Source of the DNA: Benincasa hispida
Lineage: Eukaryota > Streptophyta > Magnoliopsida > Cucurbitales > Cucurbitaceae
Reading direction: 5' to 3'
DNA length: 64,000 nt
Assembly (NCBI RefSeq): GCF_009727055.1
Contig: NC_052357.1
Coordinates: 15,521,648 to 15,585,647, forward strand
Shown: piece after piece, positions 1 through 11,243 of the stretch
How positions within the stretch are numbered: the first letter of the stretch is position 1
Layout of the letters: each line of letters begins with the position of its first letter
Made by a program: the position numbers and the translations under genes
Notes under the pieces: model-generated
The model's database searches: none
Seen by the model: the letters and a program-made list of their open reading frames with translations, nothing else
What the model was told of the DNA's origin: nothing

Positions 1-951
1 ATTCCATGTCTTTATTGTCTATGTGTTCACTCATCATGTGTCAAACGATTATTAGAAATATTAGTTTTTTTTTATTATGACCATATACCATATTCTATCT
101 TTCACTGTTCCCCTCATATACATTGTCTTCATCATGTTTTCTTAATCTTTTGATGAGTCCTATAAACATCCTAGAACTTAATGTAAATTAAAGTTACTAA
201 ATACGTTTAGCTAAAGCATGTTGGACGACATCTTCACCTGTGAGAGAAGAAGTGAAGATTACATTCTGATCTATCGAGAGAAGGTCAGGAGAGTGCGTTA
301 TCTAAAGCAAGCAGTACTTCTATACATGGAAGTAACCTTGCGTTCATTACGTTTAACTCTAGTTTTTACACAGACATGTGGGAAATGCGGCCGATCACTA
401 AGAGGTGTACGCCATGAGAAGAGCGGAACAATATTCATCTCTTTACTTTCATTAGAAACTTACGATGATTTGTATACTTGTCTTTCTTTTCTTCTCTCAC
501 CACAAGCCTTGCCACCGCAAACCACTTCCTTGTATAAACTTCATAGCTAGCCAATCTCTTAACATATTGTACATTGCGCCTGTATCAAATACATCTAGCT
601 TAGGTTTACTGTATTTTTACTGCTTTGCTTTACTTTATTGTTATTTTATCACTTTTTGTATATTACACACAAAAAATCCAATGATTTGATAAACCGGTCG
701 CATAACAGCATGAAAACACCGCATTAAACTGGTATCATATTTCCCCGTGTTCGACCTCAGATCATACCGAGCAACTTGCGATGGAATTACACTTGGTTTC
801 ATCGTAAGGAAACTTGTGACACAATAGGGCGTACTATTGCATTATAAATAAATATTGCATAAGCCATAGTAGTATTGCATATTAGGGACTTGTATCGTGC
901 ATTCTATTCATCCATGCATAAGACATGTCCAAAACAAAACCAAACCCAACA
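1..951 (+). repeat. 3' part of an Athila-like LTR (element E0, 5' LTR)
   Basis: The sequence matches, base for base over long stretches, the second half of the LTRs at 10237-11205 (same strand) and 13236-14850, 23511-25332 and 27992-29928 (opposite strand). Shared landmarks are the TTTAGCTAAAGCATG block near 210 and the GATGGAATTACACTTGG block near 780. The LTR probably ends at the CAACA at 947-951, because the next bases resemble the AGTTTTTGG that leads into the primer site of sister copies. The start lies outside the window. The small ORFs inside it are not genes. Confidence 0.85.
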
Positions 952-2280
952 AGTTTATGTTCAACAGTGTGCTCTTTGCCCATCCTTAGCTAGATGCACT
1001 ATGTTGAGGTAATGATGTGCTAGTAGAAATACCCTGCGCCCAATCCTCCAGAAATGTGTTTAGTTAAGGGGTGTGTTGCGGGAGTACATGCGTGTTGCCC
1101 ATCCTCAACAAAAATGTATCTTCATTTAATGGAAGCGTGGTGTGAATTTTTTTAATTGTGCACCCTTCTGAATCAAATTTGAAAGAAAAATTCAATTCAT
1201 TATTTTTCTAAGTTAGTCAACTTTCTTTGATTCTTGTACAGGCAACAATTTTTGTATTTGTTAATATTCAATACAACGTAGTACATATTCATTCCTTTTT
1301 GCCTATGCCTTTCTCTTTATCATCCTTTGTCAATACTTGCAATGTTTTTAATCTTCTATTTTTATGTTCTTCATTGCGTTGCTATGATGTAATATATGTT
1401 TATACTTAGAAACATTTCCCATACTTTGTAAATTCTAACACTTAGTTAATTCCTAGTTTAGCAGTACTTTACCTTTTATCTTTCAAAGTTCTACTCAAAC
1501 CTTCTTTTTTAAATTCTTCTTCTAAGTGTTTGTCTAGTCTATCCAAACAAGAAACGAGACCTTGCTCATCTTTAAATTTAGGGGTGGGGAAGGTCTGAGC
1601 AAATGAGATCAAGAATATGCAGTATTTAAGAAAACGCGTTCTGTTAAAAAAAATTTATTCAAAACTCGAATGTTAGCGCAAGGGAAAACCTCAAAATGTT
1701 CCCAACTTGATAAGAGTTTAGTGGTGAAAGAAGCCTGCTCGTAGTTGGATGTTCGTATGACACCTATAGGAGCAAGCCAAAACGAAGGTGGGTTTCTAAG
1801 AACAACGCAGTATGAAAATGAAAAGAAAAAAAAGTAATAAAAGAATGCAAGAGACAACTCCTCTGAATATCATGAGTTAAAGTTGAGATTGACACCCAAC
1901 CATAGTTGGATGCTCGCATGACACTCGTGGGAACAAGCCAAAACGAAGGGTGTAACCATGACCAACAATCTCTAAATAAATGACGCAAAAGTTTTGACCA
2001 TCGCATATAGACGCATCAAGTTGTTTTGAGAAACAAAAGATAAACATTCTATTTTAAAAAACTAGAAAAGAATATTTGAGTAGAGTTTTGTTATATAAAA
2101 GAATAAAGTAGGGCTTGTTAAGAATTAGCAAGGATAGGAAGAAATTATGTTGTCAAGAAATGTGCCTAAGTATAACATTCGGAGCAATCAATTGACACAA
2201 AAATACAGGAAAGGAATTGAGCATTATTGCCTTAGTAGAAGATATGCTTGAGGACAAGCATATATCTAAATTTGGGGATG
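952..2280 (+). mobile_element. Deleted interior of E0, ending in a polypurine tract
   Basis: No coding region is left. The piece 960-1140 resembles the spacer between gag and ORF3 in sister elements (12007-12200, and 21360-21520 reversed). The piece 1225-2270 resembles their 3' untranslated region (16687-17800 reversed). The tRNA-Asp primer site, gag and ORF3 are gone, so deletion has fused leader to spacer to 3' UTR. It closes with GGACAAGCATA, then AAATTTGGGGATG at 2268-2280, the polypurine tract used to prime plus-strand synthesis next to the 3' LTR in Athila-type Ty3/gypsy elements. Confidence 0.8.
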
Positions 2281-4090
2281 TGATAACTTGTAGAAATACA
2301 AGTTATTTATGCGCCTTATCTAGATATTGCGGCCAAAAGAAAATAAATATGCACCTATTGTATGAAAATTAGCTTAGAAATACAATAATTATGAATTATC
2401 ACAATTACACCCACTAACATCATCAAGATGGCAGAAGAGGATATTTTTACTCTATTTTGCAGGAAACCAAGTCACCGCTTGCGATCAAGGCTCAACGAGA
2501 AATTGAACAATGTATCTCCGTCACATTACGCCCGTCAATCAACAATGAAGAGATGATCAACGTAATGATGGCACAATGCGACAGTCGATCCAGAGCTGAA
2601 TTTCAACCGCATGTGGTAATAAAAACAACACTGCATGCGAGCACACGATCGAAAGATGCAACCGAGCAACATGAATGCAGAGGATTGTGACCTGTGTACA
2701 ACTAACTATTGTGCAGATTTGACGGTCTGATTGCATAACAGAAGGAATAATTATCCCACCATCTTTAGAATTTCCATAACAATAAGTGGGGTCCACAAGC
2801 CAAGAGTCAAAGCTTTTTCAATTATAAATACCCCCATAGAATTCAGAGAAGATATACTTGATACAGGGCTACTTGATGCTAGATTATTGAGAGAGAGGCT
2901 GAGCTGAGTACTGATCAGAAGAAATCCGGGAAGAGAAGAGACAAGGCCGAGAGGTGAGCCTCAGCGCTATTCTGCCATATCCCTATTGTGAAGCTCTGTG
3001 CTTAGATCCCTTCTACCGGTTGAGCAAGCCTGAGAGGGAAGCTCATCCTTCCACATGATCCATCCACGCCGGCAAGCAACTCTCCATCCAGATCGGCGCC
3101 AAGACATTGGCGTTTATTTGTATTTGTTTTTAACTCTATTCATCAACTGTATTTCACCTTCTAAATCTCTTCATTCAAAAATCATGTATCAGGCGCTAAA
3201 TAGTTTTATTGAATGTTTTGAGCATTTACATCTCCACTTTTCTATCTATTTCGTTCCTCTATTAATCATTTTCTCCATGAAGTTTTCTCTATCCCTTGGT
3301 AATTAATATGGATAAAAGATAAATGCGTTTAGCTAAGGCATGCTAGACGACATCTTCACCTGTGAGAGCAGAAGTGAAGATGCCGTTTTGATCTATTGAA
3401 AGAAGGTTAGAGAAATTCGTTAACTAGAGCAAGTAGTACTTCCAGAAATGGAAGCAACCTTGCGTTCATTACATTCATCCCTAGTTCGCCATAGAGATTT
3501 GGGAATGCGGCCGATCACCAAGAGGTGTACGCTAAGGGAAAAGCAAAACCGTACTTATATCATTAATGCAATTAAGGAACTTGCGCTGTTTATATTAGTT
3601 ATCTTTTCTTTTTCTGCTTCGTACATAATACTTGCCACCGCATAACACGATCTTTGTATAATCTTCACAGTCAGCCTCAACCTCGGTATCTTGTATCATG
3701 AATCCTGTATCTTGTATCACCTTAGCTTAGGTTTATTCTATTGCACTTTATTTTCTTATTGTTTTACTTTACTTTATTGCAATTTTAAATACTTGTACAC
3801 AACACTTTTATAAATTGAAAACCCCCTAGTTGCATGTATCACAAGCATAATGCAATAACCTTAAACAGTCCCTGTGTTCGACCTCGGATCATACCGAGAA
3901 ACCTGCGGTGGAATTATACTTGGTTCCAATGCAAAGAAACTTGTGACAACGCATAACATACTACAAGAACATTCATTAATAACGCATATCTAGAAGTAGT
4001 ATCGTATAAATTGAATCAAGTCAAGTCAGCATTGCATATCATTGGACTTGTATCTTGCGTGCATTGTATAGCATATCTTTTATGTCAACA
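2281..4090 (+). repeat. Complete Athila-like LTR, subfamily II (E0 3' LTR)
   Basis: It starts TGATAACTTG directly after the polypurine tract and ends near TCAACA at 4085-4090, about 1.81 kb. It is the same subfamily as the solo LTR 34055-35894, for example in the GCGGCCAAA near 2330 and the TACCGGTTGAGCAAGCC near 3016. It differs clearly from the E_A/E_B/E_C subfamily. The next bases, ACCTATAGG, are copia C1 sequence, so E0 was inserted into C1. The exact 3' end is uncertain by about 3 bases. Confidence 0.85.
2822..2830 (+). promoter_or_regulatory. LTR TATA box
   Basis: TTATAAATAC sits in the middle of the LTR, and every related LTR has the same element at the same place (for example 10600, 16129 on -, 29356 on -, 34634, 40582). 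It is the likely core promoter separating U3 from R. Confidence 0.6.
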
Positions 4091-5400
4091 ACAACCTATA
4101 GGTTTTACCTCATTAGGTTAATCTACAAGATCCCATACTGATTTGAAGTACATAGACTCTATCTCGAGATCCATGGCTTTGACCCATTCATCCCGGTCAA
4201 CATCCTCCATTGCCTTTTAATAAGACAACAGATCCTCAATCTCGCCATTGACTACCATAACAAGAATTTCAGTGAAACCCATGCAGCGAACAGGTGGGTT
4301 TTGTAGCTCTCCCACTACGTTGAGGTTCCCTCAACTCTTAAGGTGGAACTGACCTACTAGATGAACTTCCATCAATAACTCTTGTTGACGGAGCAAGCCC
4401 TTCAACAACTCTTGTTGAAGTTTCAGTAGTTTCGTTGGAAAGTTCACGCAACTCAATCTTACTACGTGGACTATGCTCCCTCATATGATCTTTCTCCAGG
4501 AAGGTATAGTTCGTTGACACAAACAATTTGTTTTCCTTAGGATCATAAAAGTAACCATCTCGTGTACCTTTAGGGTAGCCTAGAAATAGCCACAACCTCG
4601 AATGTGGTTCCAATTTCATTGGATTAGCCTCAAGCAGATGTGTTGGGCAACCCCATATGTAGAAGTGATACAAACTAGTTTTACGCCCATTCCACAAGTC
4701 CAAAGGTGTTCTGGTAACACTCTTGAAAGGAACATAATTGAGGATATAAGCTGTAGTATCCACTACAAAACGCCAAAATGAGTCCGGTAAGGAAGTGTAA
4801 CTCATCATCGACCAAACCATGTCCAACAAGGTTATGTTTCTCCTTTTTGATACACCATTTTGTTAAGGTATACCTGGTGCTAAGAGTTGAGAAATGATTC
4901 CATGTTCTATCATATATTTTGGAACTCATAATCCAAAAACTTTCCACCCCAATCCGATTGAACTTTTTTAATCCGTTTATCCAATACGTTTTCAACTTCA
5001 GTCTCTGAACTTTTCAAAGGATTCAGACTTCCGTTGCATCAAATAAACATACCCATATCGAGAGTAATCATTAGAAAGTGATGAAATACTCATAGCCTCT
5101 TCTGGCTCGCACATACCACAAAGGTCTTAATGTACTAACTCTAGAGGCTCTTTGGCTCAATTACCTTTTTCAGTAAAAGGTCTTTTAGTCATCTTGCCTT
5201 CAAGGCATGACTTGCACATAGGTAAAGAATTTTCTTCTAACTCCCTTAGAAGTTCATTCTTCACCAACCTCTTAATCCCATTGAGATTGATGTGCCCTAA
5301 TCGAAGGTGCCAAGGATGAGCATTTTCCTTAGGAGAAACCTTAAGTCATTTATTTTGAGTTACGACAGTTTTAAACATCTCTATGTTATGGAGGGAATTT
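4091..5400 (-). pseudogene. Copia integrase with start of reverse transcriptase, broken
   Basis: Integrase inserts the element cDNA into the host genome. From high to low coordinates the translation shows the pre-integrase zinc-binding region near 5340-5170 (WHLRLGHINLNGIKRL, then CKSCLEGKMTKRPF). Core fragments follow at 4995-4681. The C-terminal region is an open frame at 4829-4338 (SFWRFVVDTTAYILN, LDLWNGRKTSLYHFYIWGC, GTRDGYFYDPKENKLFVS). The linker into reverse transcriptase follows at 4330-4091 (DRDEWVKAM, ESMYF). Frameshifts near 4680-4830 and several stops break the frame. The polymerase core with its YVDD site is not present here. Confidence 0.8.
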
Positions 5401-5569
5401 GAGTCTTAGCACATACAAATTGTTTTCTAGTTTTACTGAACAAATCTCAACAACATCTTTTAGAATAAACACTTTATTCAATGAAAAGTGATGAGTAATA
5501 TTTACATTCTATTAGACACTTTATAGAAATAAGTTCTACTTTAACTCGAGAACTAAATACACATCATTC

Positions 5570-6690
5570 AAAATGATAATTTCTTCTGTAAAGTCAACTG
5601 GAGTCCTCCCACTACCACAGCTGAGACGATGTGCCCGGTGCCTACCCGCATCGTCATCTCTCTAGCCTCAAGCTGCTGCCAGGATCTAATCCCCTGAAAA
5701 TAAGAACAAACAAGATTAGTGGCCCCAAAGTCAATACTCTAGGAAAAATCATCATTCTCCACTAAATAGGTTTCCAAAACTAATAAATCATATGTACTTT
5801 GTTTTGCCTTGGCCTTAGCCTTCTTCTTCTTCTTTATCCAGCGAGGATAGTTCCACTTCTAGTGCCTATCCTGGTTGCAATTGAAACACTTTCCTTTGTC
5901 AACTGGCTAGGTGGCCTTCCTCGCTGAGCGACAGGCTATGGGTTAGGAAGTGTCTTCCCTTTCCCCTTACCACCCTTCTTCTTCTTCCACTTAGAAGTGT
6001 TAGAAGCTGAAGGTGCAGACTTAATCCTTGAGGCTGAACCCCCGATGGAACTTCTTTGAGGATGAAGTAACATTTTCCTCACCTACTTTATTCTCCTTAC
6101 TTCTCAGCGGGGATTGGAATGTCTGCAACTCGTTGAGGAGAGTTGTAAGGGTATAGCCAACTTTGTTCAGTATAGCATTACTGACAAAGTGCAGGAACCT
6201 ATCTGGCAATGAGTGCAAAATTATGCTAACCTGGCTGCCGTCATCGACACATGATCCATTCATCTCTGCCACATTGAAGTGGACCATCATGTTCAGAACG
6301 TGTTCATGAACAGATGTACCCTCCTCCATTTTGGAGTTGAAAATGCATTTTAGAGCTTCGTGCTGGAGCTGCCTATATGGTTGTCCGAACATTCCCTATA
6401 GTGACTCCATGGTCTCACCCATTGAGACCATAGGCTCATACTTCTTGGCCAAAACATTGTTCAGGTTGGCCAAGATGTAAACTCAGGCCTTCTCATTCGC
6501 CTGTGTCTATCTCTCATAAGCCTCTCAAACATTTCGAGTAGCGTTCTGAGTCGAAATAGGAGGACACTCCTCCGTAAGGACGAACCATAAGTCATCGATG
6601 ATTAAAATTGTAGTTATCGTGTGTTTCCAACTAGTGTAATTCTCACCAGTTAACTTATGTCAATTAATAGAGCTAATGTGGTTGTAGCCA
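5570..6690 (-). pseudogene. Copia gag and protease region, broken
   Basis: Gag packages the element RNA, and protease would cut the polyprotein. An open stretch at 6392-6021 carries the gag core (NSKMEEGTSVHEHVLNMMVH, LLNELQTFQ). The zinc knuckle near 5890-5855 reads CFNCNQDRH, then a stop, and its last cysteine is a tyrosine. The protease motif that is normally D-S-G reads DFGATNLVCS near 5740-5710 and follows a stop, so the active site is lost. The start of gag is near 6690. The equivalent gag in C3 begins MASATINLLIAKKLNGQNY at about 39138, within an open stretch that ends at 38851. Confidence 0.75.
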
Positions 6691-8340
6691 TTTTTACGTT
6701 TCTAAAAAAAAAAGACTTAATAAGTCTGCATTACCACTTTTAACACCAATTTTAGTTTTAGCAAGATAGATCCCATGTACCCTAAGTGAAAAGACATCTA
6801 TTTCGCAATGATGCCCTAGCAAGGTAGGACAAAAGTCACCGATGGGGTGATCAAATGTTGATTCTCTAGGATGAGACATTCTAAACCATTAGGCAGAAAC
6901 AACTCTTGTAACCGACACTAACAGTCACCATTTTTTGGTCCAAAACTGTTAACCTTAAACAATTTTACGTAAGTGTAACCCCTTATTTTCTCCCCTAGAG
7001 TCTCATCTTAATGCGCCCATCGTAGGGAAAAAGCATATTAAGACAAGAGACTAAAGTGACCTTATCCTATAAAGGAGATTAGATAAAGAGTCGTGCAAAA
7101 CTGCCGTCCTATAGGGGGACACTCCCAGGGTGCCTCAGGGCGATGCACAGAAAAGTTATCCAACCTAATGAGAGAGACCGTGGGATATGTTGTCACATAT
7201 CAACATATCCCACTCCCACTTACCATGAACATTCTCTCCATTCCCTTTGGTATTGACCTACCCAAACACTATCCTTTAGGGGGACACTCTTAGGGTTCCT
7301 CGAGGCCAAGGATAGATCTCACGGTGTAAACACAACAAAGAGATAAACGTGAAGAGGTTTAAGTGAAGTATCATATACCCCAAGTACCTCTCACTGAATG
7401 TTCTACCTAAGGTTCATTAACTTAGATCATTCGGCTACTGATTTTATCTAAGTGTGTTTGATTTTCTAACAGAAAAATCTTTTCTTTGATATTAAACAAG
7501 ATCAAGTCAAGTCCCATTAAACTCTTTAACGGATTATCTTCAAATTTGCATGCATGTATCAAATCCATCTAATTCACCTTTCTTAGTAGGTTCCCAGGTG
7601 GGGGTGTTCTGTTTCCATCAGCTTAAGTACCCCAGCCTGAACTCACCTTAAACAAAAGGTCCCCTAAAGATAGATTTGCTACATATTTAATCTTTTATTA
7701 GTCAATCTAATCCTATTAAATTGATTAAAAGTTTAAACCTTAGGATTCTAATCTCATTAGAACCACGATCTTAGGTCTATCTCCAAATTTTAAAACTCTT
7801 TTAAAACATGATTCAACCCTAAGTTCACATGCATGTCTTTCTTATTGATTTTAGTTCTAATTTCCCTTATAACACTTATAAAAGAAACAACCAAAACCAT
7901 TCCCATTGCTAAGCAAAACTAGGTAATAACTCTTATAAATTTAACCTATGTGTCATGGTTCATGCAATGTCCATTCATTACTATATATAACACATATATA
8001 CTTTGTAATGAACTAAGCATACATGCTTCCATACACCCTTATACTACTTATAATATAAAGATGATGCATGAATATGCTTAATGCATATATATATAACTCT
8101 TATATTATATGATGCATGAGCATGTTCTTGATGTAATTTAATCATGCAAACTACTATATCATCACTCTTAAATAGATACATATGATGCATGACTAGCGAA
8201 TAACCTAAGGTGGGATTTCAACTATATGGCATACTATATGACATAATAAAACATGCATCTTATGTACATTCACAAAACTAATGGACCGGGATGATGTAAA
8301 CCCCGAACTTAGGTTCCTTAGATAAGCATGTTTAGTCAAG
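6691..8340 (-). other. Leader of copia C1 (non-coding)
   Basis: No gene is seen. The stretch aligns with the C3 leader (39229-42350), for example the TATAGGGGGACACTCCCA near 7112, CCCAGGTGGGGGTGTTCTG near 7594 and GGACCGGGATGA near 8284. At 7590 this copy is uninterrupted, which shows the empty site of the solo LTR that sits at 40033-41830 in C3. Confidence 0.65.
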
Positions 8341-8944
8341 AGGGATGCTATGATATATATTTTTTTTTTAAAAGAAGGTAAATATGTTGTCTATAGGGAT
8401 TTTGGAGGAAGGAAAAGCAGTATCCTTAATGGAGAAACTTAATCATTGTCTGGCTAGGGGCACTAAGAGAGGGTGATGTGGCAATCAATTCCTTGAATTC
8501 AGGAAGTGGTAGAGAGATTAAAAAGGAAGAGAAATTTCAAAGGCATGGTTTCGACAATTGACAAGAGGAAATTTAGTAAATTCGGTGCCATTTGAGAGCT
8601 GGGGAGAAAGTTTTCAAGGTGAACCTGTTGGAGAACAACTGCAAGAGAAGAAGAACAAAGGAGGAGAGTTTGCAAAGAAGGCAAAACCACAAAGTAGTTC
8701 GGACCTATGGTGAAGTTTGGAAGTTCCAAGCCAAATTACAAGGACGTTTGGGCTGAAATTTAAAGAAGAGAAAGCTAACTCAAATCTAAACAAGTTTGTA
8801 TAAGGAAGTTTCTTGAAAAGTGCTCTGGATTTTGAGTTATGAATTTTTGAAGTTGTACCAGGGAATTGGTGCATAAGCAGACAGCTGCTCGTGAAGATCA
8901 AGCAAGCAGTTCAACATGGAGAATTACAGGGAGATTTTGTAAGG
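8341..8944. other. Unrecognised stretch
   Basis: I do not recognise this block. It holds no long open frame. One forward frame near 8400-8550 reads as a short plausible peptide (EEGKAVSLMEKLNHCLVGAL) before stops. It may be a worn piece of a retroelement gene or host exon, but I cannot support either from the sequence. Confidence 0.3.
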
Positions 8945-9262
8945 AGGGTATCGCTCCCGGGGGAAATCTCACTAGGAATTGAGGTGAGTATCGCTAAAAA
9001 TTTCACAGGAAAAGCTTGGTATCGCTCTAGAGGGTGTCGTTGGTGTCGCTAGTGTCGCTCTAGAGGGTGTCGCTGGTGTCATTGGTGTCGTTCTAGGCGG
9101 TATCGCTGGTATCGCTAGGATCGCTTTGAAGGATCTCACCAGTGTCGCTATGGAGGATCTCACTAGTGTCGCTTGTGGGGATCTTGCTAGTGTAGCTTAT
9201 GGGGATCTCGCCAGCATCGCTTGGGGTGGGGGGGATCTCGTCAGCATCGCTTAGGGGAATTT
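8945..9262. repeat. Degenerate tandem repeat built on GGTGTCGCT / GGATCTCGCCAG
   Basis: Short units of about 9 bases (GGTATCGCT, GGTGTCGCT) run from about 9000 to 9120. They grade into longer units of about 25-28 bases made of GGGGATCTCGCCAGC plus ATCGCT to about 9260. A long minus-strand ORF over it is only a by-product of the period-3 pattern (TPATPSRATLATPTTPSRA) and I do not call it a gene. Confidence 0.75.
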
Positions 9263-9743
9263 CGTTAGTGAAGTTGTCTGTGTAGATAGAAATGCTTTTA
9301 ATAAATAAATTTTTTGAGATAAGCTATGAATTTTAAGTAGTTTTAATCAGGGGTCATATCTTTTCAGGCCAAGAGGAGCTGGGGGAAACGTATAAACTAG
9401 TAAAAGCCTGACGAACTGTGAGTAATTAAGTAAACTCTAAATTTCTAATATTCATGTATATCTGATCAAGTAAAGCACAGTGACATTAACGATGTATTTA
9501 CACTTCCTAAAACAACAAATTGTGGAAGAATAACTTAATGCATGTCTCCCGGCTTGTATGTGTGTAGTTTAGGCCAAGGTATGTTGGGTAACCTTTACAA
9601 AAGCTATGTTTTGATTTTGATATATTCTTTCTAAATAAAGGTTACGGGAGAATGAATTCTTGTGTAAATGAGTGGCAATGGAATAGCTCCTATGTAATAC
9701 TGGGCTATGGAACTTAGTGTGTGTTATAAAATACACATTTAAT
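9263..9743. other. LTR-like unclassified DNA
   Basis: No gene is visible. The text resembles the middle of a Ty3/gypsy LTR (GCCTGACGAACTGTGAG near 9407), but I see no ends, primer site or duplication that would fix its identity. Confidence 0.3.
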
Positions 9744-9935
9744 ATCGAAGGACTTTTGAGAAGGTATCCAACCAATTAGGTACTGAAGGACCTTGAGAAG
9801 GTACCTGGCCAATTTGATATCGAAGGACTTTTGAGAAGGTATTCGACCAATTTGATACTGAAGGACATATGAGAAGGTATCATAGAAGCTCGATATTGAT
9901 GGACAAATTTGAGAAGGTATCCGAGCATAAGTATC
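9744..9935 (+). repeat. About five tandem units of 38 bp
   Basis: Units share GATATCGAAGGACTTTTGAG followed by AAGGTATCCGACCAATTT. They start near 9742, 9779, 9817, 9855 and 9893, and the later units are more diverged. Such arrays are common inside plant LTRs, and the flanks look LTR-like. Confidence 0.75.
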
Positions 9936-10004
9936 TAAAATATGATGGTATTTAGTGTGGCCACGTTCACGTAGGTAGTTATGAATGGGGGACCGATGTA
10001 TGGG

Positions 10005-10236
10005 CCTTTTGGCCTGTTGTAAACATTGGGAGCTAGAGCGTGTAGGCTCGTTCTTTAGCTAAACGTATTTATTAACTAAACGTATTTATTAACTTATAAT
10101 GCTTTTGGCCTGTTGTATGGGCCTTTTGGCCTTTTGGCCTGTTGTAAACATTGGGAGCTAGAGCATAAGTATCAGCATGCTTTAGCTAAACGTATTTATT
10201 AACTTATAATGCTTATCGAAAGATAGAGAAAACATG
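10005..10236. repeat. Scrambled patch of repeated short fragments
   Basis: A block with CTTTTGGCCTGTTGTAAACA followed by TTGGGAGCTAGAGC occurs at about 10006-10039 and again at about 10131-10164. The block TAAACGTATTTATTAAC occurs three times (about 10060, 10077, 10192). The second block is the reverse of Athila-like LTR sequence (compare 14002-14090), while the LTR that follows at 10237 runs in the opposite sense. The patch is a mosaic of two elements in mixed orientation. Confidence 0.6.
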
Positions 10237-11205
10237 CTTAAAATCAAAGACATCACATGCGACCAATGCTCGAAGAATTTCATTAACGCATCCCTATCAC
10301 CATTGCGCCCTTAGAATGTCAACGCACAAAGCAATCACTGAAGAAACGGCACATGGTGGTAATCGATCCCGATTCTCAGACAACCGCATGCGGTTATAAA
10401 AATCAACGCTTCATGCAGACCAAATATCGAGTGATGTGAATGAGCAGCGCAAGTGTATGAGATCACGATGCGTGTACAGCTTACGGCTGTGCACAATTGA
10501 CGGTCTGATTGCAAAACGGAAGGAATAAAATCCCTCCATCTTCGAAATTTCCATAACTAAACGTGGGACCACTTGGCCGGAGTCAATGGCGGTTTTCCTA
10601 TAAATACCTTAGTGAATTCAATGAAAAGATATGCTATTTGGGTGCTGGGCAAAGTGCTGCAAGATTCAAAAGAGAAGAGAGCTTAGCTGAGTGCTTTAAT
10701 GTTAGATCCGAGAAGAAGAAGAAGAGATAAGGCCGAAAGGTGTAATCTCAAAGCTATAAATCACCATCCCCAAGCAAAGCTCCGTCCAAGGACTCTGCTA
10801 CCAGAAAGCCAGCCCAAGAGGGGAGCTTTTCCTACCATTCTGTCAACCATAAGCGGCAAACAGATCTCCACCGATCAGTGACCAAGACATTGGCAGTGAT
10901 CGTCTCTACTCTACCCTTTCTTTGTATTCCATATCTTTATCCTCTATGTATTCATTCATCATGTATCAAATGATTATTAGAAATATTTGTTGTTTTGATT
11001 ATGACCATATTCCATATTCTGTCTTTCACTGTCCCCCTCATATACACTGTCTTCATCATGTTTTCTTAATCTTTCGATGAGTACTATAAACATCCTAGAA
11101 CTTAATGTAAATTAAAGTTACTAAATACGTTTAGCTAAAGCATGCTGGATGGCATCTTCACCTGTGAGAGCAGAAGTGAAGATGTCATTCTGATCTATCG
11201 AGAGA
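10237..11205 (+). repeat. Partial LTR of E_C
   Basis: It aligns with the inner part of the E_A and E_B LTRs from about LTR position 230 to 1,200 (CAACGCATCCCTATCACC near 10286, TTCCTATAAATACC near 10597). The head is missing at the scrambled patch. The tail is cut artificially by the adapter at 11206. Confidence 0.8.
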
Positions 11206-11243
11206 CTGTCTCTTATACACATCTAGATGTGTATAAGAGACAG
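11206..11243. other. Nextera mate-pair junction adapter left in the assembly
   Basis: The 38 bases are CTGTCTCTTATACACATCT followed by its exact reverse complement, the head-to-head transposase mosaic ends of the Illumina Nextera mate-pair junction. It is not plant DNA. It joins mid-LTR sequence to the end of gag, skipping the LTR tail, primer site and most of gag, so the neighbours on either side are not adjacent in the genome. A forward ORF running across it contains the adapter translation VSYTHLDVYKRQ and must not be annotated as a protein. Confidence 0.97.

Larger units (their letters stand above)
4091..8340 (-). mobile_element. Ty1/copia remnant C1
   Basis: Reading on the minus strand, this block holds a long 5' leader (8340-6691), gag, protease, integrase and the very start of reverse transcriptase, in copia order. 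It stops where the E0 LTR begins, so the rest of pol and the 3' LTR should lie on the far side of E0, outside the window. The same family is present in C3 (36786-43556), and the two can be aligned over leader, gag, protease and integrase. No 5' LTR or primer site is seen at the upper end. Many stops and frameshifts show an old, dead copy. Confidence 0.8.

Noticed and set aside
8972..9163. Minus-strand 63-residue ORF of TPTTPSRA repeats, possible repeat protein
   Set aside because: It follows from a degenerate short tandem repeat with a period divisible by three. There is no start context and no relatives in the window.
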